Below are positions 1 to 11,274 of a DNA stretch of 64,000 nucleotides, piece by piece. The translations under genes were made by a program, and so were the position numbers. The notes under the pieces are model-generated. The model did no database searches, was not told where the DNA came from, and worked only from the letters and a program-made list of their open reading frames with translations. The DNA is from Holothuria scabra (taxonomy: Eukaryota > Echinodermata > Holothuroidea > Aspidochirotida > Holothuriidae): positions 7,125,371 through 7,189,370 of the forward strand of contig CM074185.1 of the NCBI GenBank assembly GCA_037179385.1, in the 5' to 3' direction. The stretch's first letter is position 1, and each line of letters opens with the position of its first letter.

Positions 1-109
1 AGGCTCATGAATATAGTCAAATTAGATGGTCACTCACTTTCGAAGGTTATTAGAACATGTACATTGTAATTGACATACATATTGGACACCTGCTAGAGAC
101 AGGTGTCAT

Positions 110-590
110 AAATAACCTGGAAAAATTATGAAATTTGGAACTTATGTCAAGGTCTGGAAAAGTCTTGAAATACAGGGAAAGTCATGGAAAAGTCATAGAA
201 ATTTTTACAAAGTAATATTGATTGATCCTCACATGGAGTATTAAACTGTGTTCTCACACTTGTAATATCAAACTTGTCCTTGACTCAAAGTGTGGGCTGG
301 TGGTTATAGAATACACCCACAATATTTCCTGCCTGCTGTTGGAGGCGACTAAAGGGAAACCAAACTTGCACTTGAAACATACTTGAAAATAAATTGAAAC
401 TTTGAACTTTTTATTAAGTTGGCTGACACTGCATAACACATTCGCATTGGTGTGTTGTTAAATCTCATCTAGTTAACTAACTAACAAATTGAGTCAAAGT
501 GTATGGAAAATGTTAAGAGGAACACTGTGGAAATTGCTAATTTGTACCTGGGTATGGTGAAGGAAAAATCATGAAAATTGATGTAGGAAG
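110..590 (+). repeat. Dispersed repeat B, copy 1, interrupted by a SINE
   Basis: It shares CAAGGTCTGGAAAAGTCTTG, the TGGAAAAGTCAT block, a TTGTAATATCAA block and a CTGTGGAAATT...CATGAAAATTGAT block with 8850-9145. The family is dispersed and uncharacterised. A SINE (294-488) splits this copy. Confidence 0.6.
294..488 (+). mobile_element. SINE H, copy 1, with target-site duplication
   Basis: It is flanked by 14-bp direct repeats TTGA(C/G)TCAAAGTGT (280-293 and 489-502). It contains the core TATTTCCTGCCTG and GGCGACTAAAGGGAAACC and ends in an AACTAACTAAC-type tail. The same core occurs at 9893-10125 and 55388-55470. No clear tRNA head was found, so the source RNA is unknown. Confidence 0.7.
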
Positions 591-775
591 GTAAACAGCA
601 GCTCTTTTGTTGCTCATGTACAGCAAAATATCTGGATTAAAGCAATATTATTAAATATTTTGATGTGCATGACTGCAGCTGTCTAGCTAAGCTGAATCAT
701 CTGTAGTCATGTTTGATTTGCATGTTTAATATAGAAGCAGGATTGAGTTTGACCTGTTTTTGTAATGTGTGAATT

Positions 776-1020
776 TAGTTAGTTAGATGGAGTTTTATGG
801 CCCAGTTTTCCAACCTATTGGTTCAAGTCAAGCCGGCCACGGCCTTTTTTTCCAGTTGTAGCTCACTTGCTTGTTTTCCCAACTCCATTGCTTATGGGGA
901 GCATCACGCACAATGTCAGTAGGTTCCTTTTTTAGAGTCTTTGGTATGACTCGACCTGGGAATAGAACCCGGGCCTTCCGTGTTAGAGGCAGATGCTCTA
1001 CCGTTAGACCAAACACGCGG
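776..1020 (-). mobile_element. tRNA-derived SINE S, copy 1
   Basis: On the - strand it has a tRNA-Glu-like head (GGTCTAACGGTAGAGCATC..., GGCCCGGGTTC B box), a conserved body (GCAATGGAGT, CACAACTGGAAAAA, CCAATAGGTTGGAAAACTGG) and a CTAACTAA tail. It is a SINE, not a functional tRNA. Confidence 0.8.
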
Positions 1021-1111
1021 TCTTGTAATGTGTGAAAGCAACAAAGCAAAGCTGCATATGTTGCAGCAAGGTAGAGACAGCTGCAGCTTGTGGTTTGATG
1101 GTTTGACTTAA

Positions 1112-1362
1112 AGGAGAAATGCAGTTGTTACAACTTGAATTTGTATAGTAGACTGTCCTGTTTTTTGATTGGCTGTTGAGAATCATGTGATTATATTTCT
1201 TCTTGAATTGTAAAACTTACTCGGAGAAACTTCAACGTTTTCTGTAAACTTGCAATATTAAAGTCATAAAATATTATAGATAGATAGATACTAGAGAAAT
1301 GAGAAGAAAATTGTGGTAACTAAGTGGTGCTTCAAAAATTTGTGCCACAATGGCTGATTCCC
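1112..1362 (+). mobile_element. MITE D1 (TTAA-flanked)
   Basis: It is flanked by TTAA at 1108-1111 and 1363-1366. The interior (GATTGGCTGTTGAGAATCA, TGCAATATTAAAGTCATAAA) matches copies at 31480, 45591 and 49272. Confidence 0.7.
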
Positions 1363-2242
1363 TTAAATGTCTACTTTGTAAAACTGCTGCTGTAGTACTA
1401 GTGGAGGTCTTCATTCTCAGATCAGTATTGCAGTTGCACAGTTCTGCAGAAAATTTATGAACCTTTAATGCCATGGTATATTGAAAAGAAGTAACGAGAA
1501 TCTCAAAGTTGGCTAACTGAAAATCTTCATTTGTAAGTCATAAGGACCATACAAGAAATGAATTGTTTTTTTAGCCTGAATTATTTGTGTCTTCAAGTTT
1601 CCAAATTTTCAAGCAGTTGGTGTGGAAAGTAGTCTTAAGAAAAAAAAAGCCAAAAACTATTTGCCAGAGTTTTTGGTGAGATGAAAAAGTTTGAACGATG
1701 ATAAACGTTGTAATCACTGGTTAATAAAAATAAATTTGTGTGACAAGGTTGAAAATTACCAGTTAAGATAGTTTCCCTAAATTGGACTATTCACTATCAG
1801 TCTTGCATACTGACCTTTTAAACACACAAGGAAAAAGGAAAAAAAAAGATCTTCCTAAATTTACTCCAGCAAACCAATTTTCCGTCAACTTTTTGAAATT
1901 TTGTAATGCAAGTCATGAAATGAACTCTCAAACAAAAAATTGGTGTATGTGCAATTGTCTAGAAATCATCCCAGGAATTAAACATGCTATGGGTGCGTGT
2001 ACCTTCCCTTGAGAATTCCATTTTGAATTGCAATATTTAATGTTGAAGTGAACACAGAAACCAAAAGTGCTTCAAACTCATTATTTCTGGTATTTATCTG
2101 CCAACAATGCTTGTGAATGTTTAATCTATAACCTCCAATGAATCAACAGTTTGCAAAGTGTCTGTATAGAATTTCTTAGAAATCCGAGCTGCTGCTGTTT
2201 GTATCAATAAAGCTTCAAAATTAGAGGAGGTACTGTTTTCAA

Positions 2243-2386
2243 CATTACGTGTACGGCTCGGTTACTTGCCGTTTTATCTCTGAAAACACAAAATCATGTG
2301 ATTTGGTGTCTTAATTTTGTGTTTTCGGAGATAGCGAAGGCAGATTTGGTGACTAAACGGCAAGTGACTGAGCTGCACACGTCATG
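2243..2386. repeat. 144-bp foldback element
   Basis: Two arms of about 55 bp are inverted copies: the left has CGGTTACTTGCCGTTT and CTCTGAAAACACAAAAT, and the right has the complements of CAGTCACTTGCCGTTT and CTCCGAAAACACAAAAT. The transcript could form a long hairpin. No target duplication is clear. Confidence 0.75.
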
Positions 2387-3510
2387 AAAGATGTGCTTTG
2401 CTTGTTTAAAATATGTACCCTTTTAGCAACAAGGCATGGCTGGACCTTGCATCTTGGCTGGGGCAGCGAACTCAAAGATTTTGGTATTAGTTCTGTAGTG
2501 ATGGTAGGTGGTCATCCAGAATATTTGTCATGAGAAGGGTTTTTTAAGTGCTACTTGGGGGGTGGGGTCTACAGGGATGTTCCCCTCCACTTTCCAGTAA
2601 AAAATGTTCTTTTGAAGTCTCCTGAAACAAATTGTCCAAATTTTTTTTCCTCTTGCAAGATAAGGTTGGCAGCGATCACCTTTCTGGGTTATTTTTGTCA
2701 TTATCTTCTCTGTAACTTGGTTCGTGGGGGGGGGGGGGGGAGGGTTTCTCTTTATCTTAGTTCATGGGAGGGGAGGGGGTAGATTTAGACCTCCTGGCTA
2801 GGTGCCTGATAATCAAATGTAGCTGTTTTAATGAAGGAGTTGTTACGAAGGAGGTCCATATTTCTCTAGATGCTTTGAAAATGGTCCATTTCTGATGGTA
2901 ATCTCTCTTTTCTCCTCAAAGTTGTTTCAAAGCCTTGATTAACTAGGATCAGTGATGCATTGTCAAAATGTCAATGAGAATACACTCAGACAGTACTCAT
3001 GAACATGTTATTGCCATTCTTAATGTAAAAATAAAAATCTTAACCTTTTTGTAGCTATTTGATTCACTAGATAATAGTTCATGTATGTTCAGCAAAAATT
3101 TCTCAACAACTTACATTTCAAGTGTTTTCTTAATGACAAGGAACTTTACTTTATGTGAGCAAAATGTGTAGACTTGAATAATGCTTCCATCTAATGTGGT
3201 TTTGAAATCATTCGGGTTCAATGAAGCTCACCTTATCAACATGTTGGTTGACAATTGTTTTATTGAAAGCCCTTATAAAAGCATTGTCATTGCCTTAAAA
3301 CCCTTACTTAAAAGCATATCAGTAATGGCTTTTGTTTTTGGAAACAAATGGAGGGGATCATCATTGTTAGAGTTTGAACAAAAGAGATTAAACTATAGAG
3401 ACAAAGACACATGTCAATCAAATTGTTGAACTTGAAAGGTGCATACTGTCTAAAAAGTCATTATTTCTTCTTCCTGACAACTCTCTCTCACTCTCAAAAT
3501 ATATATTTAA

Positions 3511-3851
3511 AGGGAAATGTTGCGTTTGTTTTGCAACAAAAATTCATCCTTTTAAAACTAATATCTATCGACACAGGTTGATAGATTATCAAAACTAAGG
3601 CCGTAGGGTAGGCTCCTTTTGAAGAAATAAGTTTCCCACTGATAGAAATTCAGTTGTTTGTTGCTCAAGAATAATTTGTTCACCCAAACTTTCAGCATTT
3701 CAAATGATGCAAGTCCATGGCTCTTCTTGCGCATAGTATTTTGAAGAGATGTAGCTATTGCTGGGGTTTATTATTAAGACTGAATTGTCAGATAGTGTCT
3801 GGGCCATTCTCTTTGTACTCTTGGTTGGGGCATTTTAACATAATGATTCCC
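3511..3851 (+). mobile_element. MITE C1 (TTAA-flanked)
   Basis: TTAA borders are at 3507-3510 and 3852-3855. The left end is AGGGAAATGTTGCGTTTG. The interior AAATTCAGTTGTTTGTTGCT and AAAGAATAATTTGTTCACCC-like blocks match 5686-6030 and, inverted, 23265-23602. Confidence 0.8.
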
Positions 3852-4487
3852 TTAAAGTTGGATGAACCTTTGTCAATGTGTGTCAAGACTTTCTGAGAAG
3901 TTTGCACTCCAATTTCTGTTTTAGTAATTGGCCAGAGTAGAGTACAGTAACTGCAGAAATGCATGTGACTTTAATACTCGACTCCTACACTCTACCCTGT
4001 TCCCTCCTCCTAAACCAGTGTACTTTTCCTTCCCCTACCCATTTAGAGAGAGAGAACTGCCGTTGATGAACTGAAGGTGTTCTAATGGTCATTTAAACCT
4101 TGTTTTAGAACCTTGTTTTTAAACAGGGTTTCCATTTTTCTTTCCACTCACAGTAGACCCATTTAAGAGAAAACCTGCTTACTAGAGAAAAGTGAAAAAA
4201 TGGATGTTTTGCCCCTTGAAATCTTCCCTGAAATGTTTTTTCATAGCTCACTGGGAGGGGGGGGGGTGGTTGTAGGCTGAAGCAGTTCCAACCCCCTGAA
4301 TCACTTACCTACAGTCTAGCACCATCCTAAATGAATAATTAAGGGCATGTCCTATTATGGAAACAAAAGTTGAATCTGCCATAATACACTTCAATGTTTG
4401 CAAGAGAGAACTAGCTGGTTGGTTCATGATAGTTTAAAAAAAAATGTTTGACATTATTGATAATTCATTTTTGGCATTTTTTTCCAG

Positions 4488-4670
4488 AGCCACCATCTAT
4501 AATCGCAACCCCTCAGAGAGTTTTTGTTAAGCTGCCCAACACCCCTGTCCTAGTTAGTGATTATGTCTTTCAGGATGAGGAACCTAAAGATGTTAGCGCA
4601 CATTTTTTGGAGTTGCTAAACATATCTGTTGTCGAAGAAGAGGTGGATTTTTCCTGTGAACAAATGCCAG
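4488..4670 (+). CDS. ODR4: ODR4 homolog, internal exon (conserved C-terminal region)
   Basis: This 183-bp exon encodes about 61 residues and is phase 1 at both ends. The acceptor is a T-rich tract ending tttccag, and the donor is CCAG|gtgaga. The translation contains RVFVKLP, then SDYVFQDEE, then AHFLELL and an acidic VVEEEVDF stretch. I recognise the same order in animal ODR4 (human C1orf27): an RVFV-LP motif, a DY-F-DE motif, an HF-E-L motif, then acidic residues. In C. elegans ODR-4 acts with ODR-8/UfSP2 to get odorant GPCRs out of the ER, and the human protein anchors the UFM1 protease UFSP2 at the ER. Family assignment is from memory of the motif pattern. Coding exons upstream of this one were not found in the first 4.4 kb. 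Confidence 0.82.
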
Positions 4671-5685
4671 GTGAGAAAACGATAATTTTACATGATTTTG
4701 TTTTGTGGATTGTTTGAACATACACTACAAATTTGTTCGTTAACAGTGGATCAGACTACACACAAGAGATCAGATCAGGAAGTAGTGTTGCATTTACACT
4801 GCAAATATGATCTTTGGCAGTGGATCAAATGCCCCACAGACAATCAGATCAGAATCTGGTATAAATGCACCTCTTATTTCTACTAAGCTGCTGTCGTGGC
4901 TTTTATTATGAACTCAGTTGTCAGAAAGGTAAAGAAAAACTCCCACCTTTAAAAAAGAGAAGTGATGAAAACTTAATAGTTTGTCAAAAAAAAGGGATGG
5001 TAAATTCTTGAACTGAATTAAAAAAATTTCCAAATGCCCTTGGTGATTTAGGGAACATTATAGACTTATCCTTCCTCTACAATTTGTGTGGAGTGCATTC
5101 TTCAGCCTTAACAGTCAATTGAGAAGTTAAAGCCTACCACCCTCGGCTATAGGAAAATACTCTGCTGTGAGCCCATGTGAAAGTAATCAAAGATTTTATG
5201 CATGAATTGACCTCTGAAGTAAAAATAATCAAGTTAAAAACAACTTTGTATTAATGTGAAAGCCACAAGACTTCCTCTCCCTGTATGATAGATTGGTATT
5301 ATGAAGTAATGTACTAGAATGAGGTGAGTGTGCCACTTAGTAGTGGAAAGTTGGAAACATTGAAGTATGGCAGGGTATGAATATTTTTATGTGGTAGGAT
5401 AACTGCTATACCATATGCATGTATTAGTATTAAAAGTGTGTACAAGTCAGAGCAAGTTAGGCTATTAGATGAATGGTCATTGGTCATCCAATACATTGGA
5501 GGAATTTACATATTGTCACAATATTTGGTGTATTAGGATGTAAATTAAGAATTGGATTTTATCTGAGACTACCAAACAGGTGAGGAAATCTTTTATTTGA
5601 GGTGTCTCTTTTAAAATATTCATAGAAATCATTTTTGTCATATAGTACTGGGTGTAATGAATACTCCAAGTTTGTGGTCTTAAAA

Positions 5686-6030
5686 AGGGAAATACTTTAT
5701 TTGTTTTGCAAGAAAAAATTCATCCTTTTAAAACTTATAGTTATTGACACAGGGTGATAGATTATAAAAAATAAGGCAGTATGGTAGCCTTCTCTTCAAG
5801 GAACAAGTTTGCCACAGATAGAAATTCAGTTGTTTGTTGCTAAAGAATAATTTGTTCACCCAAGCTTTCAACATTTCAAATGATGCAACATCTATAGCTC
5901 TTCTTGAGCATAGTATTTTGAAGAGATGTACTTATTGCTGGGGTTTATGAATAAGACTGAAGTGTTGGAAAGTGTCTGAGCCATTTTCATTGTACTCTTT
6001 GTTGGAGCATTTTCAACATAATATTTCTGT
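5686..6030 (+). mobile_element. MITE C2
   Basis: It aligns throughout with 3511-3851. The left TTAA is mutated; the right TTAA is at 6031-6034. Confidence 0.75.
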
Positions 6031-6175
6031 TTAATCTCTCTCTATAACAGCAGTTGGTTTGTTGTACTAAAACCATAGGCTATTGTCACAGTGCTTTACG
6101 AAGAAGAGTATTTCTAGTAATACAAGGGGAAATTTTGTCAATGCAATATGTCCAGGGTGAACGGCAGTCAGTTAA

Positions 6176-6485
6176 ATCTGACCCCCAAGTTACGGTTTTG
6201 TAGTAGACTGCAGAAATACTTTATTGGTACAGCTCTTTGATTGACAGCAAATTCAAAAGTGTGCATGGTACTGTAGCTCATATAACACAGAATTTACTGT
6301 ACTGAGAGCATACTGATTACACGTCATTGAGGTCTTTACTGTAATTCTCACCCTGAGGCAAGCAACAAACTCAGATTGTGTCTAGATATGGTGAGTTTTA
6401 GACATTGGGGGGGGGGGGGGGGAGGGGCTTAAGTATTAAGTAGGTTAGGAGAATTGGAATTGTCTGGGGTGAGAAGATCAAGCTT
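6176..6485 (-). mobile_element. MITE A1 with an expanded G run
   Basis: TTAA is at 6172-6175 and 6486-6489. The interior (GCTCTTTGATTGACAGCAAA, AACTCAGATTGTGTCTAGAT) fits family A. Where other copies read CAGTTGTGGGAGGGGCTT this one has about 17 consecutive Gs (near 6405-6422). Confidence 0.8.
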
Positions 6486-7724
6486 TTAAATGTTGCTACT
6501 TTCAGAGACAAGAGTGGAATTGAAGTATATTAGAAGTATATACAAGTATTGAATTCCAATCATTGGTACACTGTGCCCAAATCAAAAATCCCCTGGCAAA
6601 AGCTAAGTTTGAAAGCTACCCATCCAAGGTCAGTTGTGTTGTTTACACCTATATTTAAACTCTCTTCATTTTTAGGGGGGTGTTGTGTTTTAAGAAGCTA
6701 TTGTATGTGTTTTTCCTTACATCGCTTTTGAGCTAGGGATTTATGAAACTACCAATATGAATCTTGATGCAAACAGAAATATTTTAGAATTAGGGAAAAG
6801 AATTTTGGTGTCTTAAGAAAAAGGGGGAGGGAGATGGGGAAAAGGGCAATTGAAATGGGGGAGGGGGGAGAGTCAAGATTCTTTATGTAGAAGGTTCATG
6901 ATGTCAAATATCCTAACTTAAAGGTGATGTCCAACACTAAACATAAACAAAATCCTAACTCAACCACAATTTAACCCAAGGTTAATTCTTATTCTAACCC
7001 TTAAACTGATCTTACATTTATTTCAAATGCTTGCCCTGCCTCTAATGTGGAGTACATTTTGGTCAATAGAATCTTAGGTTTAGTGTATCTTCAACCTGGC
7101 TCACCTAAAGTATTGTATGTATTACCTTCTGAAAGGATGGGGGGAGGGGGGAGGGAAGAGGGGGTGCTGTGACAACATAAATAATTGAATTCAGTGTTCA
7201 TTCGAGTCAAATCTCACCTATTAGTTCTCAGTGGCTTTCTCCTCAGTGGAAATGTTCTTTCTCACTTCCCCTCCGCACTAACCCCCTCCAAAGGACTAAC
7301 CCACTCCCCTCCCTCAAAAGAATAAAACTGGAAACATCCTGTAAAGTGTACTGCAGGTGCTTCTCTGTTTCTCTCCTTGAAAAAGTGTCTCCTCATCATT
7401 TTCCTTTTACCATGTATTGCTTCGAGAAGTAATTTAAAAATTCATAAATGATGCATATGGCATACTCAATGCCAAACTCGACCTGCCTCTCTCAAAATGT
7501 TGATGAATTCTCCTTTAACTTGAAAATATCATACCTTTTATGAAAATTTATCCAAGTTTTTTTCTGTACATTGAAATGTGTCATTTTATAACATAATAAC
7601 TATGTCTTTGAAAAGCTGCATCGTATGTGTTTCATACTTTGCCTGGCAATTCAACAGGGTCGTGTCAAAATTTAGCTTCCTGTGGTTATCTGTTTTATCC
7701 TGCATGTTGTCTCTTCCGGAAACG

Positions 7725-8660
7725 GATGTGGGCAATTAAATGAGAAGGCTGCTTTATGAAAATGTCTTTGCAAGATCTCACAGTGGGATGTGTCATATTT
7801 GTTGTACCGTACAATTACTTTGTTCTGGTAACAGTGACAGTACCTAAGTGTATGAGTCCTATGTAGACAGTGAACCACAAATTGAAAGAAGACTGTAGCC
7901 TGTCAATTTGTTGGATCTGAGCCTTAAAACCTCACCTAACTAACCTGTGTAAACATTCAAAGTTTGCTGTCAAAGATTCCAGGTTTTGCTAAGTCTGTTT
8001 ATAGGCTAAGTTTTATGAAATATGAAAAATCAAGATGTTTTCTCCCAAAATTTGATATTCATAATATTAACCATTACTGCTTCACCTTGGACTGTAATTG
8101 GACCATCTTGAATTATTACTCATCATTCAGTGTCTCCTTCAATGTTATCATTTCATGTAAAATGCCTGTAAAATTTTTAGACTTTGCTGTTGTCAGAATA
8201 AGCCTTTAAACTTTGCAGACCAACTAGGCCTCTAGCACATAAAATGTAGGGGCCAAGTGAGATCTGATGTGGACAATCAAATGAAAGAGCTGCTTGATGG
8301 AAATGTCTGTGAGAGATCTCCTCACAGTGGGTTGTGTTATATTTGATGTACACTTCAGCTGTTCTGATAGCATTGATATTACTTACGCGTATGAGTCCCT
8401 ATACATAGACATTGAAAGTTGCTGTCAAAGTCTCCAGTCTATATTTGATAAAACTGTTTACGTACTATCTATAAAATATGGGAAATCAGGATGTTCCCTC
8501 CAAAATTTGAGATTCAAAATTTCTAACATTATTGGTTCCTCAGTATGTGTTGGTGTACAGTATTTCAGTGGACACATCTTGTTTGTGGACAACTGGATTA
8601 TTATTCATCATTTGGTGTCTGCTTCAATGCAAAGATTTCATGTAAAATGTCTGTAATGGG
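7725..8660 (+). repeat. Ancient tandem duplication (about 0.45 kb per copy)
   Basis: 7725-8175 and 8270-8660 share GATCTC..CACAGTGGG, GTATGAGTCC, GCTGTCAAAG..TCCAG, and TTTCATGTAAAATG in the same order with many substitutions. No conserved frame is seen. Confidence 0.7.
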
Positions 8661-8849
8661 GGAGGGGGAGGGGAATCAAAATCTTGCATTTTTGAAACTT
8701 TCCTCCCAACTCGATAACAAAGAAAAAAAGATATTAAATTGATGGGAATATGGTCCCCTAGTAAATTGTTAGTTCCTGTGTAAGGTATTGTACTGTATAT
8801 AAGATAACGATAAAATAAGCAACACCCTTGGTTGCTGCCACAGTTTACC

Positions 8850-9145
8850 CTTTGAGGGAAATCCTGGAAAATTCATAAAAATGTGGAAAATGTTTCAAGG
8901 TCTGGAAAAGTCTTGAAGTAGAGGGAAATTGGTAAGGTTATGGAAAAGTCATGGTGATTTTCACAAGTTGATGTATTCTTACTCATAATGGTAACATGTA
9001 TTCTTCCTTGTAATATCAACATTAGGGATTCTTTTCAAATGTTGCTGTTATTTGTGAAAACCTTGCATTCAGACATCAAGAAAAGGCTGTGGAAATTCTT
9101 TATTTTGCCGAAGGAATGTCATGAAAATTGATTCCTCATAAAGTG
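8850..9145 (+). repeat. Dispersed repeat B, copy 2, uninterrupted
   Basis: It has the same block order as 110-590 but no insertion, and so serves as the empty-site comparison for the SINE in copy 1. Confidence 0.6.
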
Positions 9146-9892
9146 TTGAAACCCTGAACACAACAGATGCTGAAAATAGGCACATCTTCTTGACAGGCAC
9201 CATATTTTATAATAGAAAAGGATACTTTTGTTTATTATTATGCCATTGTTTTAAAGAGGCTCATTGAGTTGATATCGATAACCTAATGATAGTCTTAAAG
9301 GGTCATTACCACATACAGTAACAATGCTTATAGTTAGCATAAAAAGTCAAGTTTCAAGTCCAAAAGTCACAGAAAACGTTAAAATTTTGAATTTTCTGGT
9401 GTCCTGACTTGTAACAGTTTTGTACATAATTTGAAAAAGTGTCCGGTCATGAATTTTTGAAAACCGACTTCAACCGTTAAGTACTCACTCATAAAACAGG
9501 AATTTGTATGTAGGGTATGCGGATTGTCTAAGATTGACCATTTGTCATTGGTATGTGATGAAAGCTCGACATGTTTGGAAAAATTTGTTGAATTTCATGA
9601 GCCAGCTTAATGAGCTGCTTTAAGAGGGAAAGGGCTTTACATGTCTCTAGTACTTCGTGCGTACTAGATAAATATTACATTATTTCCTGTGAAAGGTTCC
9701 GATTCTACGTCTAAAATAATTCAAAATTAAGACACACAAGGCATATCAAAGTGTTATGATACATTTGTGGTTAACAGTATGTGTCCACTACTGGATAACA
9801 ATCTAATGTGTGACTTATTGGCTGGGTCAGAATGTCTAAGGAACCGAACATGATGTTATTATGGCAGGGTTGTGCAGGATCAAAAGTAATTT

Positions 9893-10125
9893 GTAGTTAG
9901 GTTAGTGAGTTTAATGACACACCAACACAAGTGTCAACTACGTTGATAAAAAATGTGAAGTTGATATACGATATCAAATATGGTTCAATCTCCAAGGTTG
10001 ATTTATATTGGTTTCAAATACAGTTAAAATAGGGTGGCAAGTCCTTCCCTTTAGATGCCTCTTAGGACAGGCAGGAAATACTGTGTGCATATTCAACAAC
10101 CCCCGGCCCACAGGGTGAAGGTAAA
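9893..10125 (-). mobile_element. SINE H, copy 2
   Basis: It reads on the - strand. TTCCCTTTAGATGCC, TTAGGACAGGCAGGAAATA and CCCCCGGCCCACAGGG are the reverse complement of the family core. It starts on the + strand with GTAGTTAGGTTAG, the complement of the CTAA-rich tail. Confidence 0.6.
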
Positions 10126-11274
10126 TGTTACTACTCCTTCAACACTGTGCACCATGTCAACACATAAGTGTTGCAAAATGAAGTACCAATACATAATGTC
10201 AAATAACATGTCCAGAACCATGTATTAGGTAGAGTTCAATAGTTCTAACGTGCGTACTTTAGTACAACTCAATATATTGTGTTGGACAGTTTACACACTG
10301 TGTAGGATATTACTGTATACAAGCAGCTGTCTGGAAATATCTTTAGCATCCCCGTACACTGTCCTCAATATAGACATTATGTCCATTTGAAAACTTGAGG
10401 TTGCAGTATAGAAGGTAATGGTTGGTGTGGTAGCATCATGCAGTCTTTAATAAAATTGTGTTGAACAAAACACACTCGATTGTAGCATAAGTAAGACTAA
10501 ATCGAAAGATATTCCCCCTTCAGGTGAAAAAAAAAATTAAAAAAAAAAATGAGTTGTAAATCCAAGTATTTCAAGAGTGTTCACTCCATGACTTAGCTGC
10601 ACAATGATGGTTAAACGAACAAACGGTTAATGATTGTGCTATAAGGGTTTCGAGATTTCTTAAATCTGTTGTGTACGAAACTAAGCTGGAAGTGTTCTAT
10701 TCTATTGGCCGATTATTTTTGATCGGTTTCAAAGAATTATTTCTCAATCTTTGCTTTCGAGAGTGATGTTCCAGACGTGTCACTCTTTTAATTTGAAAAG
10801 TAAAACGTCTAGTTATTTAAAAGTGTATATACATGTGGGAATCTTCCTGTACTGCTACACAAATCTCACCTGGTTTAAAGAACTCACCTCAACAACACCT
10901 GTGGGTATCATGTCTTTGTTTAGCAGTTTAGTTTTGCAAGAAATGAGGTTCTCACTTTTCATCAGAGCAGAAATTGCATAATGGAAAGAAATATGAAAGT
11001 CTGGTTGTAAGAAGGGTTGCACAACATCAAAACAAAAAACTGTAAAATCAATTCAGAGGTTTTGCAGTGCTACAGTATTGTACATGTTTAATGCAGTATT
11101 TCTCCTTCCTCCACCTGTTCAATATCCAAGGCATATTTGAGAAAACAATTGCCTTTTTCAGTTATTAATGGTTAATATAAATATGACTGTATGAAAGTCA
11201 TTGTTTGAGCAAATTAGGTTAAAAATTGCCTTACATGTACAATTGTCAGATTTTCAAATTTGCAGTGTTGAAGG

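Larger units (their letters stand above)
1..4487. other. Non-coding stretch left of the first recognised ODR4 exon
   Basis: This is probably intron of the ODR4 gene. It holds a dispersed repeat (B) split by a SINE (about 110-590), a minus-strand tRNA-derived SINE (776-1020), MITE D1 (1112-1362), a foldback (2243-2386), G-rich runs near 2577, 2727 and 4255, and MITE C1 (3511-3851). Short open frames here show no recognisable domain. Confidence 0.6.

Noticed and set aside
4692..4886. Alternative extension of the ODR4 exon past its donor
   Set aside because: The gtgaga donor is good, the C-terminal exons fit in frame, and the read-through sequence has no similarity to ODR4.
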